Shown: positions 51,288 to 60,337, numbered from the stretch's first letter. The stretch is 64,000 nt of DNA from Paeniglutamicibacter cryotolerans (GCF_014190875.1 NZ_JACHVS010000001.1:1178001-1242000), one strand, 5' to 3'. Translations and numbers: made by a program. Notes: a model not told the origin generated them from the sequence alone.

Positions 51288-52928
51288 ATGGCTGACTACA
51301 GACACATCATGGCCCTGCTGGTGCAGGGCCATTCGTACCGACAGGTCCAAGGCAGGGCAGGCTGCTCGCACCGCACGATCGCCAAGGCCAGCCGGGTCCT
51401 TGCCGATCAAAAGCTGACCACCCGTGAGCAGATCGACGCGCTCACCGATGAGGACCTCGACCGGCTGTTCGACGACGGCCGCAAGGCCGTGAGCGGTGAG
51501 TTCGTCCCCGTCAATGTCGAGGCCGTGGTGAAGGCACGCATCGGTCGGAAGAAGCCACCGTTGAAAGTCTTGTGGGCCCGCTACCTGGACACCGCGCACA
51601 CAGACTCCGCCCGGTTTTACGGCTATGAGCGGTTCTGCCAGATTATTGCCGAGCACGTCAAGGTCAACGACCTGACCAGCCCGCTGTCCCACGAACCCGG
51701 ACACACGATGCAGGTCGACTGGGCCGGCACCAAGATGCAGCTGACCGATCCGATCACCCAGGAAACCACGAAGGTCTCGCTCTTCGTGGCGTCCTTACCG
51801 TATTCGGGAATGATCTTCGCCTACGGGTCCCTGGATGAGAAGCTTCCCGCCTGGTGCCAGCTGCACCGGAAGGCCTTTGAATACTTTGAGGGTGTCAGCC
51901 AGCTGGTCATTCCCGATAACGCCTCGACCGCATCGAACCAGATCAGCCGGTATGAAAAGGCCCGGGATGTGAACCAATCCTATGAGGCCTTCCTTGAGTA
52001 CTATCAAACCGCGGCAGTCCCGACCGGCGCGTATAAGCCGCAGGAGAAAGGCAACGTCGAGGCGGGGGTTAAGGTCTCGACCAATTGGATCATCCACTAC
52101 CTGCAGGGGCGGCGTTTCGCGGGTCTGGATGAGCTGAACGAGGCCGTGGCCGAACAGGTGGAGATGATCAATGACCGCACGCCCTTTCGCGGGGAGAACC
52201 GCTCCCGACGCGATTGGTTCCAGGATGCTGAACGCCACGAACTCATCGGCCTCCCGGCCGAGCCGTGGCAGCAGGTTTACTGGCGCAAGGCGAAAGTCTC
52301 CAGGGACTGGCACGTGCAGGTCGACACGGTTAAATATTCGGTTCCGCACCAGCTCGCCGGGCAGATCCTGGACGTGCGGATCGTGGGTGAGCAGGTCACC
52401 GTGCTTGCCGGTGGGCTCGTGGTTGCTTCGCACCGGCGTGGTGCGCAGCGTCATTCCTACGTCACCGATCCCGAACATGCGCCGCACGGGTATGAGGACA
52501 TCTCACTGCTCTGGACCCGTGCCTATTTCATCCGGCAAGCAACAAAGGTCGGCCCCTACACGGTTCAGGCGCTGGCTCGGTTGCTGGATCGGAAAAAGAT
52601 CGAAGCGCAGGGCTACCGCTCCTGCATGAACATCCTGGCACTGGGCAAGGGCAACAACCGCGCCCTGCTGGAGCAGGCCTGCCATGACCTCTGCGTGCAA
52701 GACGAGCGGAACCCTGTCAGTTATACCGCGCTCAAACATCGCATCACCGCCCTGCGGGCGGCCTACGCCGGGCGTCCGGGCGTGAGCGCACCGGCATCGC
52801 CGCAGTCCGGCGCGGGGCCGGTGACCGCGGGTGCCAGGGATACCAGCAGCGCCCATCTGGGCGGGATCTCGCAGTTCAGTCTCGAGGCCTTGAGAAGCAC
52901 CGCCGCAACTGAGTATTTGACTCTTTGA
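51288..52928 (+). CDS. istA: IS21 transposase IstA (outer element)
   Basis: 546 residues. N-terminal helix-turn-helix (ALLVQGHSYRQVQGRAGCSH), then a DDE integrase core: first Asp in MQVDWAGTKMQL (about 150), second in LVIPDNASTASN (about 210), Glu in KGNVEAGVKVSTN (about 255), followed by the IstA C-terminal beta-rich domain. ATG 51288 has GGAAG upstream. Its stop TGA is supplied by the first bases of the nested element (52926-52928), so the natural last residues may have been altered. Confidence 0.92.
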   Translation: MADYRHIMALLVQGHSYRQVQGRAGCSHRTIAKASRVLADQKLTTREQIDALTDEDLDRLFDDGRKAVSGEFVPVNVEAVVKARIGRKKPPLKVLWARYLDTAHTDSARFYGYERFCQIIAEHVKVNDLTSPLSHEPGHTMQVDWAGTKMQLTDPITQETTKVSLFVASLPYSGMIFAYGSLDEKLPAWCQLHRKAFEYFEGVSQLVIPDNASTASNQISRYEKARDVNQSYEAFLEYYQTAAVPTGAYKPQEKGNVEAGVKVSTNWIIHYLQGRRFAGLDELNEAVAEQVEMINDRTPFRGENRSRRDWFQDAERHELIGLPAEPWQQVYWRKAKVSRDWHVQVDTVKYSVPHQLAGQILDVRIVGEQVTVLAGGLVVASHRRGAQRHSYVTDPEHAPHGYEDISLLWTRAYFIRQATKVGPYTVQALARLLDRKKIEAQGYRSCMNILALGKGNNRALLEQACHDLCVQDERNPVSYTALKHRITALRAAYAGRPGVSAPASPQSGAGPVTAGARDTSSAHLGGISQFSLEALRSTAATEYLTL

Positions 52929-53066
52929 GAGCCACCAATATTGCCGTTCAGAGCCACCCCGCCAAAAGACGAATATTCTCTTTCAGAGCCACCCATAGTG
53001 CGCTTGAGAGCCATCAAATAAGCTCCTCCCACCATGTGACAGAACATGGTAGAAGGAGCAAGACCA

Positions 53067-54626
53067 ATGGTACGAAAAATCAATGCGAAGGTGATACTCC
53101 AGCTTCGTGCCGAGGGAATGTCCGGGCGCAATATTGCCACCACGCAAAGCATCTCCAGGAACAGCGTTTCCAACGTCCTTGATGCTGCATCAAACGCCGG
53201 AATCAGCTGGACGGATATCCAAGACAAAACAGAGAATGCTGTTTATGCTTTGGTGTTCCCCGGTCGCGGGGACCACCAAAGCGTTTTCGCCCAGCCAGAC
53301 TGGGGCGTTGTCCATAAGCAACTGGCGAAAGTCGGAGTGACGCTCAAGCTCCTGCACGGCGAATACGTTGACGAAGAATCCGTCAAAGGCCAGGCCACCA
53401 TGGGCTACGACAGGTTCTGCAAGACATATCACCGCTACGTCCTGGAACACAGCGCAACGTCCAGGGTCGAGCACAAGGCCGGGATGAGCGTCGAGGTCGA
53501 CTGGTCCGGTCCAACCATGACCTTGCATGATCCAAACACCGGCACGAAGCAGACGGTCTATCTGTTTGTGGCGTGCCTGCCCTTTAGCCGGCTGGGCTTT
53601 GTCGAGGCCTGTCTGGATATGAAGCAAGCCAGTTGGCTGCGTGCCCACGTTTCCATGTTTGAGGCCTTGGGTGGTTCTGTTCCACGCATCATCCCGGACA
53701 ACCTCAAAACCGGGGTCATCAAACATCCTGCCGAGGGCGAGATCGTGCTCAATGATTCTTACCGGCATCTGGCTGGCCACTATGTGGCAGCAGTGTTGCC
53801 TGGCCGTGTCCGGAAGCCAAAAGATAAATCTAGTGTAGAAAATACGGTGGGCCACGTGGCGACCTGGATCATTGCCGGACTGCGCGATACCCAGTTCACC
53901 TCGTTGCCTCAGCTTCGTACGGCGATCCGTGAACGGGTCCAGGCGTATAACGATGAGCCATTCCAGAAGCGGGCGGGCTCCCGGTTGAGCGTTTTTCGGG
54001 AAGAAGAGCAGCCGTTGCTTCGCCCCTTGCCGGCGGTGCCGTATGAAATCAGCGAGTGGGTCTATCGGCGTAAGGTCGCGAAGAACAGCTACGTGACGTG
54101 GAAGCGGAACTTCTACTCGGTTCCGCTGGTCAATGTCGGGGCAAGCGTTGACCTGCGCATCACGGAAACAATGCTTGAGGTCTACCGGAACCAGGAGCGG
54201 CTGACCAGCCATCAGTTACTTCCCGCCTCCGCGATCAATCAGTATCGCACCAATGATTCGGATATCCCGGCCGAACAGCAGTGGAAGCAGTGGGAACCGA
54301 AAAGGGTCAGGGGCTGGGCGAGTCGCATCGGACCAAACGCGGTGGAAGTCGTGGATCGGATCTTCGCGTCGGTTCCGCTCGCTGAGCAGGGCCTGAACGC
54401 AGCACTGGCGGTGTTGAGGCTGTCGAAGAGGTTCGGCCCGGAACGGCTGGAAGCGGCGTGCCTCCTGGCGCTGCAGAGCCAGGTACGTTCGCCGCGGTAT
54501 GCGCATATCCGGCCGATCTTGGACACCGGTCAAGACCGGGCCAATACCTGGAATGATTCCCTTCCAGAGCCTGAACCGGGCGGATACGTGCGCGGCAGCG
54601 ATTACTATTCTGGCGGTGCCCGATGA
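53067..54626 (+). CDS. istA: IS21 transposase IstA (inner element)
   Basis: 519 residues, clearly different from the outer IstA. HTH region LRAEGMSGRNIATTQSISRN, DDE core with VEVDWSGPTMTL (about 155), PRIIPDNLKTGV (about 210) and KSSVENTVGHVA (about 265), and a C-terminal domain with VTWKRNFYSVPL. ATG 53067 has AAGGAG 8 nt upstream. The stop overlaps the istB start (ATGA), the standard IS21 coupling. Confidence 0.93.
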   Translation: MVRKINAKVILQLRAEGMSGRNIATTQSISRNSVSNVLDAASNAGISWTDIQDKTENAVYALVFPGRGDHQSVFAQPDWGVVHKQLAKVGVTLKLLHGEYVDEESVKGQATMGYDRFCKTYHRYVLEHSATSRVEHKAGMSVEVDWSGPTMTLHDPNTGTKQTVYLFVACLPFSRLGFVEACLDMKQASWLRAHVSMFEALGGSVPRIIPDNLKTGVIKHPAEGEIVLNDSYRHLAGHYVAAVLPGRVRKPKDKSSVENTVGHVATWIIAGLRDTQFTSLPQLRTAIRERVQAYNDEPFQKRAGSRLSVFREEEQPLLRPLPAVPYEISEWVYRRKVAKNSYVTWKRNFYSVPLVNVGASVDLRITETMLEVYRNQERLTSHQLLPASAINQYRTNDSDIPAEQQWKQWEPKRVRGWASRIGPNAVEVVDRIFASVPLAEQGLNAALAVLRLSKRFGPERLEAACLLALQSQVRSPRYAHIRPILDTGQDRANTWNDSLPEPEPGGYVRGSDYYSGGAR

Positions 54627-55372
54627 CCTCGATGGATACGGAAACCAAAAGGAAATTGCGGGAAATGTCCGCCGGCGCCTTGCTCGAGGCCGTGGAGTCC
54701 CAGGACGAGGTCCTCAGCATGGGGCTGACGTTTGAGGAGCGTTTGCGGCTAGCCGTGGACCATGCGTACGCGTCCTTCACCCATTCGAAGGTCAGCGGTC
54801 TGATCAGGCGTGCTGGGTTGCGTTACCCCAACGCCGATCTGAGGCAGGTGGATCTGTTGGAGGAACGTGGGCTGAACAGGATGACACTTACTGAGCTGTC
54901 GAGCTGCGCCTTCGTTGACCAGTTCCACAATGTCGTCTTTCAGGGATTCACCGGATCGGGGAAGTCGTACCTGGGCTGCGCCCTGGCGAAGCAGGCATGT
55001 TTGAAGCTGATCCGCACGCATTACGTGCGCATGCCGGATCTGGAAGAGGAATGGCGGCAAGCCGAAGACAAACCCCTGGGGCAGAACAAGTTCCTGAAAA
55101 AGTATGGGTCCTTCAGCATGCTGGTCGTCGATGAGTGGTTGTTGGATCCTCCGAAGGGAGCGTTCTTGCGGATGTTGTTGGAGTTGATGGAGCGTCGGTA
55201 CGGATCGACGGCAACGGTGTTCTGCACCCAGTACAAGCAGTCGGACTGGCATGCCAGGCTCGGGTCCGGGGTTCACGCGGACGCGATCATGGATCGGATC
55301 GTTCACAACACGATCTGGGTCGAGACCGGTAGCTACAACATGAGGGAGAAGACCGCGCTGGGGATGAGCTAA
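54623..55372 (+). CDS. istB: IS21 transposition helper ATPase IstB (inner element)
   Basis: 249 residues, AAA+ protein of the DnaC/IstB family. Walker A FTGSGKSYLGCALAKQA (about 115), Walker B SMLVVDEWLLD (about 170), sensor region FCTQYKQSDWHARLG. It assembles on target DNA and stimulates the IstA transposase. ATGA overlap with istA. Intact. Confidence 0.93.
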   Translation: MTSMDTETKRKLREMSAGALLEAVESQDEVLSMGLTFEERLRLAVDHAYASFTHSKVSGLIRRAGLRYPNADLRQVDLLEERGLNRMTLTELSSCAFVDQFHNVVFQGFTGSGKSYLGCALAKQACLKLIRTHYVRMPDLEEEWRQAEDKPLGQNKFLKKYGSFSMLVVDEWLLDPPKGAFLRMLLELMERRYGSTATVFCTQYKQSDWHARLGSGVHADAIMDRIVHNTIWVETGSYNMREKTALGMS

Positions 55373-55512
55373 GAGATGTTGCTGAGAGCCGGTGGCTCCC
55401 GTCCGGGGAGGTACCGGCTCTCAACGGCAATATTGCTGGCTCTGAACGGCGATATCCGGTGGCTCCCAAACCTACGAATATTCAGCAACCGAGGAAACGA
55501 AGGAGGAGGACC

Positions 55513-56286
55513 ATGCTTGATCATCATCTGACCGACGATGACATGGGGCTGTTTACCGGGTTGCGGATGACAGCGTTCGGCCAAAGCGTCATCGACATCG
55601 CCAACGACTCGGCCTATGACGAATGGACGTTTTCGCGCAAGGTCCGTCATGCACTGGATCAGGAGATCGCGGCCCGGGCCCAGCGTCGGGTGGTGAAGCT
55701 GCTCAAGGAATCGAAAACGCCGAACCCTGCTGCCTGTGTTGAAGACATCCACTACCTGCCGGACCGGAGCCTGAACCGGGAGGTCGTGGCACGGCTCGCG
55801 TCCTGCCAGTGGATCGAGCACACCACGAACCTGGTGATCCTGGGCAAATCAAGCGTCGGCAAATCGTATTTGGCCCAAGCCCTGGTCAACGCGGCCTGCC
55901 GGCACGACTACACGGCTCGCTACTTCCGACTTGATGACCTGGCGAACAAGCTCGCGGTTTATCGTCGGGGTGATGCCGAACGGCTGACGTTCCTGGGCAG
56001 CCTGCACGACTGCGATGTTCTGGTCCTGGATGACTTCTTGACCACGCCGATTAGCCCGGAGACCGCGAGCGAACTGCTCAATATCCTGGCGGGGCGCGAA
56101 CACCGTGGCGCCACGGTGGTGACTTCTCAGTTCGATCCCGAGGACTGGTACAAGTCGCTGCATGATGCGGTGATCGCCGAATCGATCCTCAACCGCATCG
56201 TTTCCAGCAGTGAGTTGGTCCAGCTTGATGGGCCCAATATGCGTCGGCGTAAGCATACGGGTCCGGGAGATGAGCCGGTGAGCTGA
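55513..56286 (+). CDS. istB: IS21 helper ATPase IstB (outer element)
   Basis: 257 residues. Walker A LGKSSVGKSYLAQALVNAAC (about 120), Walker B CDVLVLDDFLTTP, VTSQFDPEDWYKSLH downstream. Only loosely similar to the inner IstB. ATG 55513 has GGAGGAGG upstream. It would normally follow the outer istA directly but now sits 2.6 kb away behind the nested element, so its expression probably depends on read-through or on the inner element. Confidence 0.9.
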   Translation: MLDHHLTDDDMGLFTGLRMTAFGQSVIDIANDSAYDEWTFSRKVRHALDQEIAARAQRRVVKLLKESKTPNPAACVEDIHYLPDRSLNREVVARLASCQWIEHTTNLVILGKSSVGKSYLAQALVNAACRHDYTARYFRLDDLANKLAVYRRGDAERLTFLGSLHDCDVLVLDDFLTTPISPETASELLNILAGREHRGATVVTSQFDPEDWYKSLHDAVIAESILNRIVSSSELVQLDGPNMRRRKHTGPGDEPVS

Positions 56287-56376
56287 AGCGATCGGTGCTG
56301 GCGCGAGGGCTCGGTGCTACCGGGTCCTCGCACCGGTGCTACCGTTTCGCTCCACATGCGCTACCGAAAGCTCCGT

Positions 56377-57042
56377 CTATACAGTCAAGCTTTCGGACAC
56401 CGTGAAATTCGCTTCTGTTTTGTTTCGGATCTCCTCAAGACCCACACCCGGAGCTAGGCGGACCAGTACCAGCGGAGAAACACCGCTGCTGTTGGCCTTA
56501 TCCAGATCGAATACGGCGAGATCTGTGACGATTCGATCCACTACTCGCACACCGGTAAGCGGCAAGGAGCATTCGGAAACAAGCTTGGGTGATCCGTCCT
56601 TGGCAACGTGCTCGGTGAGGACTATGACACGGGGCGTGCCGGCTACAAGGTCCATGGCCCCGCCCATTCCCTTGACCATTTTCCCCGGGATGGTCCAATT
56701 GGCGAGGTCTCCGGATTCCGATACCTGCATGGCACCCAGGATGGCGACCTTCACATGCCCACCGCGGATCATCCCGAAACTGGTGGCCGAGTCGAAAATG
56801 GATCCGCCGGGGAGCAGCGTGACGGTCTGCTTCCCAGCGTTGATTAGGTCGGCGTCTTCTTCGCCCTCGTATGGAAACGGGCCCATGCCCAGTATCCCGT
56901 TTTCACTCTGGAGCGTCACTCGGATGCCATCGGGGAGGTTGTTCGCCACCAGGGTGGGGATGCCAATGCCGAGGTTGACGTAGTCACCGTCGTTGAGCTC
57001 CATGGCGGCAATGGCCGCCATCTCGTCTCGTGTCCATGCCAT
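56377..57042 (-). CDS. 3-oxoacid CoA-transferase, beta subunit
   Basis: 221 residues. Family I CoA-transferase B subunit: [17 protein letters not shown] near residue 20, the catalytic Glu in [20 protein letters not shown] (about residue 52), and [19 protein letters not shown] helix [19 protein letters not shown]. Moves CoA between succinyl-CoA and an acetoacetate- or 3-oxoadipate-type acid. The outer IS21 has inserted inside the final codon: the last residue is now Val and the TAG stop lies in the IS end, whereas the pre-insertion frame would end in Ala then TAG. The protein is thus intact apart from one residue. Confidence 0.92.
   Translation of the reverse strand: MAWTRDEMAAIAAMELNDGDYVNLGIGIPTLVANNLPDGIRVTLQSENGILGMGPFPYEGEEDADLINAGKQTVTLLPGGSIFDSATSFGMIRGGHVKVAILGAMQVSESGDLANWTIPGKMVKGMGGAMDLVAGTPRVIVLTEHVAKDGSPKLVSECSLPLTGVRVVDRIVTDLAVFDLDKANSSGVSPLVLVRLAPGVGLEEIRNKTEANFTVSESLTV
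56384..56391. repeat. Target-site duplication, right copy (GTCAAGCT)
   Basis: Matches 51135-51142. On the minus strand it forms part of the last codons (Ser-Leu-Thr) of the CoA-transferase beta subunit. Confidence 0.9.
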
Positions 57043-57068
57043 GATTGTGCTCCTTGGGTTCAGTGGGC

Positions 57069-57785
57069 TTAGGCGACGACGGCGACCGGCTGTGGTCGGA
57101 CCGACCGCTGTTCGATGTCCTTGATGCGGTTTGATGCCTGAACCAAGCGCTGTATGTAGACGCCTGGTGTCACCACGTGATTTGGGTCGATCTGACCAAG
57201 GCCGACGATGATCTCCGCCTCGGCGATGGTCACACGCCCTGCTGTGGCAACAACCGGGTTGAAGTTGCGGGCTGTGTACCGGTAAACGAGGTTGCCATCG
57301 GTGTCGGCTGTGTGGGCATGAACGAGGGACAGGTCCGCCACAATCGCACGTTCGCGAACATAGAGTTCGCCATCGAACTCTTCATGATCTTTTCCCTCCG
57401 CTATCAGGGTGCCTACCCCTGTCTTTGTGTAGAACGCGGGGATTCCGGACCCGCCGGCACGCAGTCGTTCCGCCAGGGTTCCCTGCGGGGTGAACTCTAC
57501 CTCCAGTGCACCGGCGAGATACTGCTCTGCAAAGAGCTTGTTTTCACCGACGTATGAGGCGATGACCTTGCGGACTTGGCCGTTCTCGATGAGCACGCCC
57601 AGACCCTTGCCGTCCACGCCCATGTTGTTGGACACGATGGTCAAGTCTTTGACATTGGAATCACGAACTGCTTCGATCAGGTCGGCCGGGATGCCGCTGA
57701 GGCCGAAGCCTCCTACTGCGATCGTCATGCCGTCAGCGAGCACTCTATTGAGTGCTGCTGCGGGATCTGCGCTGAGCTTTGACAT
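57069..57785 (-). CDS. 3-oxoacid CoA-transferase, alpha subunit
   Basis: 238 residues. [20 protein letters not shown] is the CoA-binding start, with [46 protein letters not shown] and [19 protein letters not shown] following. Pairs with the beta subunit 26 bp downstream. Whether the acid is acetoacetate (ketone use) or 3-oxoadipate (aromatic degradation) is open; the divergent IclR gene is compatible with either. ATG 57785 has AGGAG 10 nt upstream; the ATG at 57794 is too close to it. Confidence 0.92.
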   Translation of the reverse strand: MSKLSADPAAALNRVLADGMTIAVGGFGLSGIPADLIEAVRDSNVKDLTIVSNNMGVDGKGLGVLIENGQVRKVIASYVGENKLFAEQYLAGALEVEFTPQGTLAERLRAGGSGIPAFYTKTGVGTLIAEGKDHEEFDGELYVRERAIVADLSLVHAHTADTDGNLVYRYTARNFNPVVATAGRVTIAEAEIIVGLGQIDPNHVVTPGVYIQRLVQASNRIKDIEQRSVRPQPVAVVA

Positions 57786-57952
57786 GTGGCCCATTCTCCT
57801 GAGGTTTCCGCCGGGGCAGGAAATCTGAAATTAAACAGTTTCGTCCACCTCATGGACAGGCGGAATAACTTGGACACTATCCGAGGGCTTGCGAGAGCGT
57901 CAATAGCCCTGATTTACTTATATTCATACTATGGACGAGCCTCATTCAGGTG

Positions 57953-57972
57953 TCCATATTGTGGAATATGGA
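57953..57972. promoter_or_regulatory. IclR operator candidate
   Basis: Perfect palindrome TCCATATT-GTGG-AATATGGA, 7 bp before the IclR gene start and overlapping its GGAG ribosome site; it also lies upstream of the divergent CoA-transferase operon. This position suits autorepression plus control of the operon. Confidence 0.75.
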
Positions 57973-57979
57973 GTTTTGA

Positions 57980-58789
57980 ATGCAAAGCGAAACGCAAAAT
58001 AAGGTGCAGGGGGCGCAAGTCGTTGGACGTGTTGCTGAGTTGTTGCGCATCGTTGGCCGTGCCCCCGACAGGGGCGCTGTGCTCTCTGAAATCGTGACGG
58101 CCTCCGGCCTCACCCGGCCCACGGTTTACCGGCTGCTGAATTCCTTGGCCATCGAGGGCCTGCTGGACCATGACAAGGCAACAAACACCTGGCATCTAGG
58201 CCCAGAGATGTATGTGATGGGTGCCGTGGCAGCGAACCGGTATGCGATCGAGGACATCGCGCGTCCGAGCCTGCGGCGCCTCGCCGAGGAGACTGGAGAA
58301 AGCGCCTTTCTTTCCATCCGCAGGGGAGCCGAGACTGTTTGTCTCATGCGGGTGGAAGGCAGCTTCCCCGTTCGTTCGTTCGTGTTGCACGAGGGCGTGC
58401 GGTTTCCACTGGGAGTCGCATCGGCGGGTTTGGCTATTCTGGCTTTCCTGCCGGCCTTGGAAATAGAGCGACTGCTTGACGGCGAGGAATCGCGAGCTCG
58501 GGCCTTTGGCTCAGGTCATACTTCGCGGGCAATTCTTGAGAACCTGCACAGCATCAGGGAAACCGGATATTCGGTGAATCCAGGATTGATTCTCGAGGGC
58601 AGCTGGGGAATGGGTGCGGCAGTATTCGATCCACGTGGAGACCCGGCGTGGGCACTGTCCCTGACTGGGATCGAGCAGCGCTTCCGGCCGGAGCGTCAGC
58701 AACAACTCGGGCGTCTATTACTCGAGGAGGCGCACCGGATAACCCGGGAACTAGGTGCCGGACCCCGTCGGCATGCGTTGGAGAAGTGA
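57980..58789 (+). CDS. IclR-family transcriptional regulator
   Basis: 269 residues. Winged helix at about 15-75 (LSEIVTASGLTRPTVYRLLN) and the IclR effector domain after residue 85 (GESAFLSIRRGAETVCLMRV, LHEGVRFPLGVASAGLAIL, TGYSVNPGLILEGSWGMGAA). It is divergent from the CoA-transferase genes with 194 bp between starts, so it most likely controls them in response to an acid intermediate. GGAG lies 7 nt before the ATG. Base composition is lower in GC than the core genes to the left. Confidence 0.93.
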   Translation: MQSETQNKVQGAQVVGRVAELLRIVGRAPDRGAVLSEIVTASGLTRPTVYRLLNSLAIEGLLDHDKATNTWHLGPEMYVMGAVAANRYAIEDIARPSLRRLAEETGESAFLSIRRGAETVCLMRVEGSFPVRSFVLHEGVRFPLGVASAGLAILAFLPALEIERLLDGEESRARAFGSGHTSRAILENLHSIRETGYSVNPGLILEGSWGMGAAVFDPRGDPAWALSLTGIEQRFRPERQQQLGRLLLEEAHRITRELGAGPRRHALEK

Positions 58790-58972
58790 CGGCAGCCCGG
58801 CTGATAGATGCGCTCGGACCACTGTCATTTCGAATCCAGCGCCGTGGCTGCAACGCGCTCAAAGCCAGGTGAACTGCATCCAAGGTTGCTAGTCCATCAA
58901 CGGCATCGTCGGAGTCGTTGATGGCCATGGCACTCCGCTGGGTCCACCGAGGGCGTTGCTGAGTGTCGCTGT
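58790..58972. other. Gap after the IclR gene, no supported gene
   Basis: 183 bp. On the minus strand a short frame beginning MNSDTQQRPRWTQ overlaps the next ORF by ATGA but then runs antisense to IclR, so it is at best a gene remnant. Confidence 0.4.
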
Positions 58973-59560
58973 TCATTCAGGCAAAGGCGTTTCGCAGAAC
59001 ATGTCGCGCTCGTCAGAACGCTGAGATACGTATAGATCATCGCCGATGGTATCGCCGTAGTGATCCCAGATATAGGCCATGAGCCGGCTGGGCAGTCTAA
59101 ATCGCGTCAGTATGGCTGATTTCACGGTGAGTGCATCCCGGTGTTCAACGGTGATGAGGTGATTGGCCTCAGCCTCGGCCGCACACATCGTTGGGGTAGG
59201 GCCGCGCAAGTCATACGCGTTGAGCGGATCAACCCCGAAAGCTCGGCCGCACGGGTTAATGGCACCGCCGATTCTGTTGCCACCATGCGATTCTTTACCG
59301 TGGGCATCTGGTTCAAGCTCAGTGATTACATCAGTGACAAGAAAGCCGTCAGGTGTTGCTACGTAGATCACCACAATGTCCTGGTCCTTTCGGCACCAGT
59401 GAATTTCCTCAAGCACGCCAGCTGGCAGGTGGATGACATCGATGATGCCTGACGTGGGGAGAATGCCATGTTGGAGAACAATCCCAAAAGTTATATTCAG
59501 GACCTTGGGCGCCACCACGCGGGGTTGAATTTCTTCTGGTAACTCAAGGCCGGCCGGCAA
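58973..59560 (-). CDS. Hypothetical protein, unrecognised
   Basis: 195 residues from a TTG start with GGGGAAG almost directly before it. I do not recognise a family. The composition is protein-like: IVVIYVATPDGFLVTDVITE (residues about 63-82), an acidic His/Gly stretch (ELEPDAHGKESHGG), and EHRDALTVKSAILTRFRLPS near 140. It has no signal peptide or membrane helix. It may be a truncated gene stranded in this IS-bearing region, since no N-terminal methionine, strong ribosome site or promoter is visible. Confidence 0.4.
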   Translation of the reverse strand: MPAGLELPEEIQPRVVAPKVLNITFGIVLQHGILPTSGIIDVIHLPAGVLEEIHWCRKDQDIVVIYVATPDGFLVTDVITELEPDAHGKESHGGNRIGGAINPCGRAFGVDPLNAYDLRGPTPTMCAAEAEANHLITVEHRDALTVKSAILTRFRLPSRLMAYIWDHYGDTIGDDLYVSQRSDERDMFCETPLPE

Positions 59561-60221
59561 CTTCCCCGAGCACTACTCTGACATGGCCTGTATTCCCGAA
59601 AGCGAAATCTGGAAGCCCGAAGTCTGCGAAGGCGCGCAGGGTCTGTTCAGCTGGCGCCGCCACGCTGCCACCGTCCCTGGAACTCGATGACCTAGCGGCA
59701 CTCGTGACCAGCACCCACTCACCCTCGAATGCCTAGCAAGGCAGGAGAATGTTAGTGTGTCGCTTCCAGCTAGACGGTGCAGGCAGAAGAGCTTGCCCGC
59801 CAGCGTCCCGGATGCATCTACTGGCTCAAAGCGGCGATTGCCCGGGGCTGATTGAGGTAGCCGGCTCGAAGACCACCATGGAAAGCGGAATTCTATTGAC
59901 AAATCAATTGGAGCTCGTTTCCTTGGAAGAGCCAGCTGGACCATGGTCGCTACCGTATCCACAACGTGGCAACGCACTTGATCGTGGAATTCGATGCCAC
60001 GATGATCCGCTGTCGGCAAGAGGCTAGCTGCATGATTATCGAGGCGTCGACCCAACTCGCCGAAGGGCCTGCGAAAGCGCAAAGACGGGACGATGCGCTG
60101 CTGTGCAACGGGAATGCACCGACCTGTCCCGCTCAGCTGTGGCCCTATCCGGGGTGTTGAGCGGGGTAGGCCGGTGCCGCCGAAGTGGTCTGGCAAGGTA
60201 ATCGGGGGCGAGACTTGCGCC

Positions 60222-60245
60222 AACAAGAACAAGAACAAGAACAAG
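60222..60245. repeat. Hexanucleotide tandem repeat (AACAAG)4
   Basis: Four exact copies of AACAAG in a row, unusual in this GC-rich genome. Confidence 0.95.
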
Positions 60246-60316
60246 TCAGTGTTCGGGCTCACATTAATGGTTTCGGGCGATGCGTGGTCCCGGGACGGTG
60301 GCAGGCCCGTCGTTTG

Positions 60317-60337
60317 CCCCGGCTTTCCGGGGTTTTT
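60317..60337 (+). terminator. Intrinsic terminator before rRNA operon 2
   Basis: CCCCGG-CTTT-CCGGGG followed by TTTTT. The only classical hairpin plus U-tract in this region, on the plus strand, 30 bp before the rRNA promoter; it would insulate the operon from upstream transcription. Confidence 0.75.

Larger units (their letters stand above)
52926..55468 (+). mobile_element. IS21-family element (inner, nested)
   Basis: Left end TGAGAGCCACCAATATTGCC and right end (reverse complement) TGGGAGCCACCGGATATCGC are imperfect inverted repeats starting with TG. AGAGCC motifs repeat at 52928, 52950, 52985 and 53007 (22-bp spacing within pairs) and again at the right end. It carries its own complete istA and istB. 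I see no matching target duplication: the left flank ends GACTCTT and the right flank begins AACCTAC. Confidence 0.88.
51143..56383 (+). mobile_element. IS21-family element (outer), interrupted by a second IS21 element
   Basis: Ends TGTTTAGACGGAGCTTTTGG (left) and TGTATAGACGGAGCTTTCGG (right, reverse complement) are inverted repeats starting with TG, as in IS21. Inside each end a GGTAGC motif recurs every 22 bp: 51161, 51183, 51205 on the left and complements at 56316, 56338, 56360 on the right, the usual multiple transposase sites. An 8-bp target duplication flanks it. istA and istB are separated by the nested element. Without that element the length would be about 2.7 kb. Confidence 0.93.
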
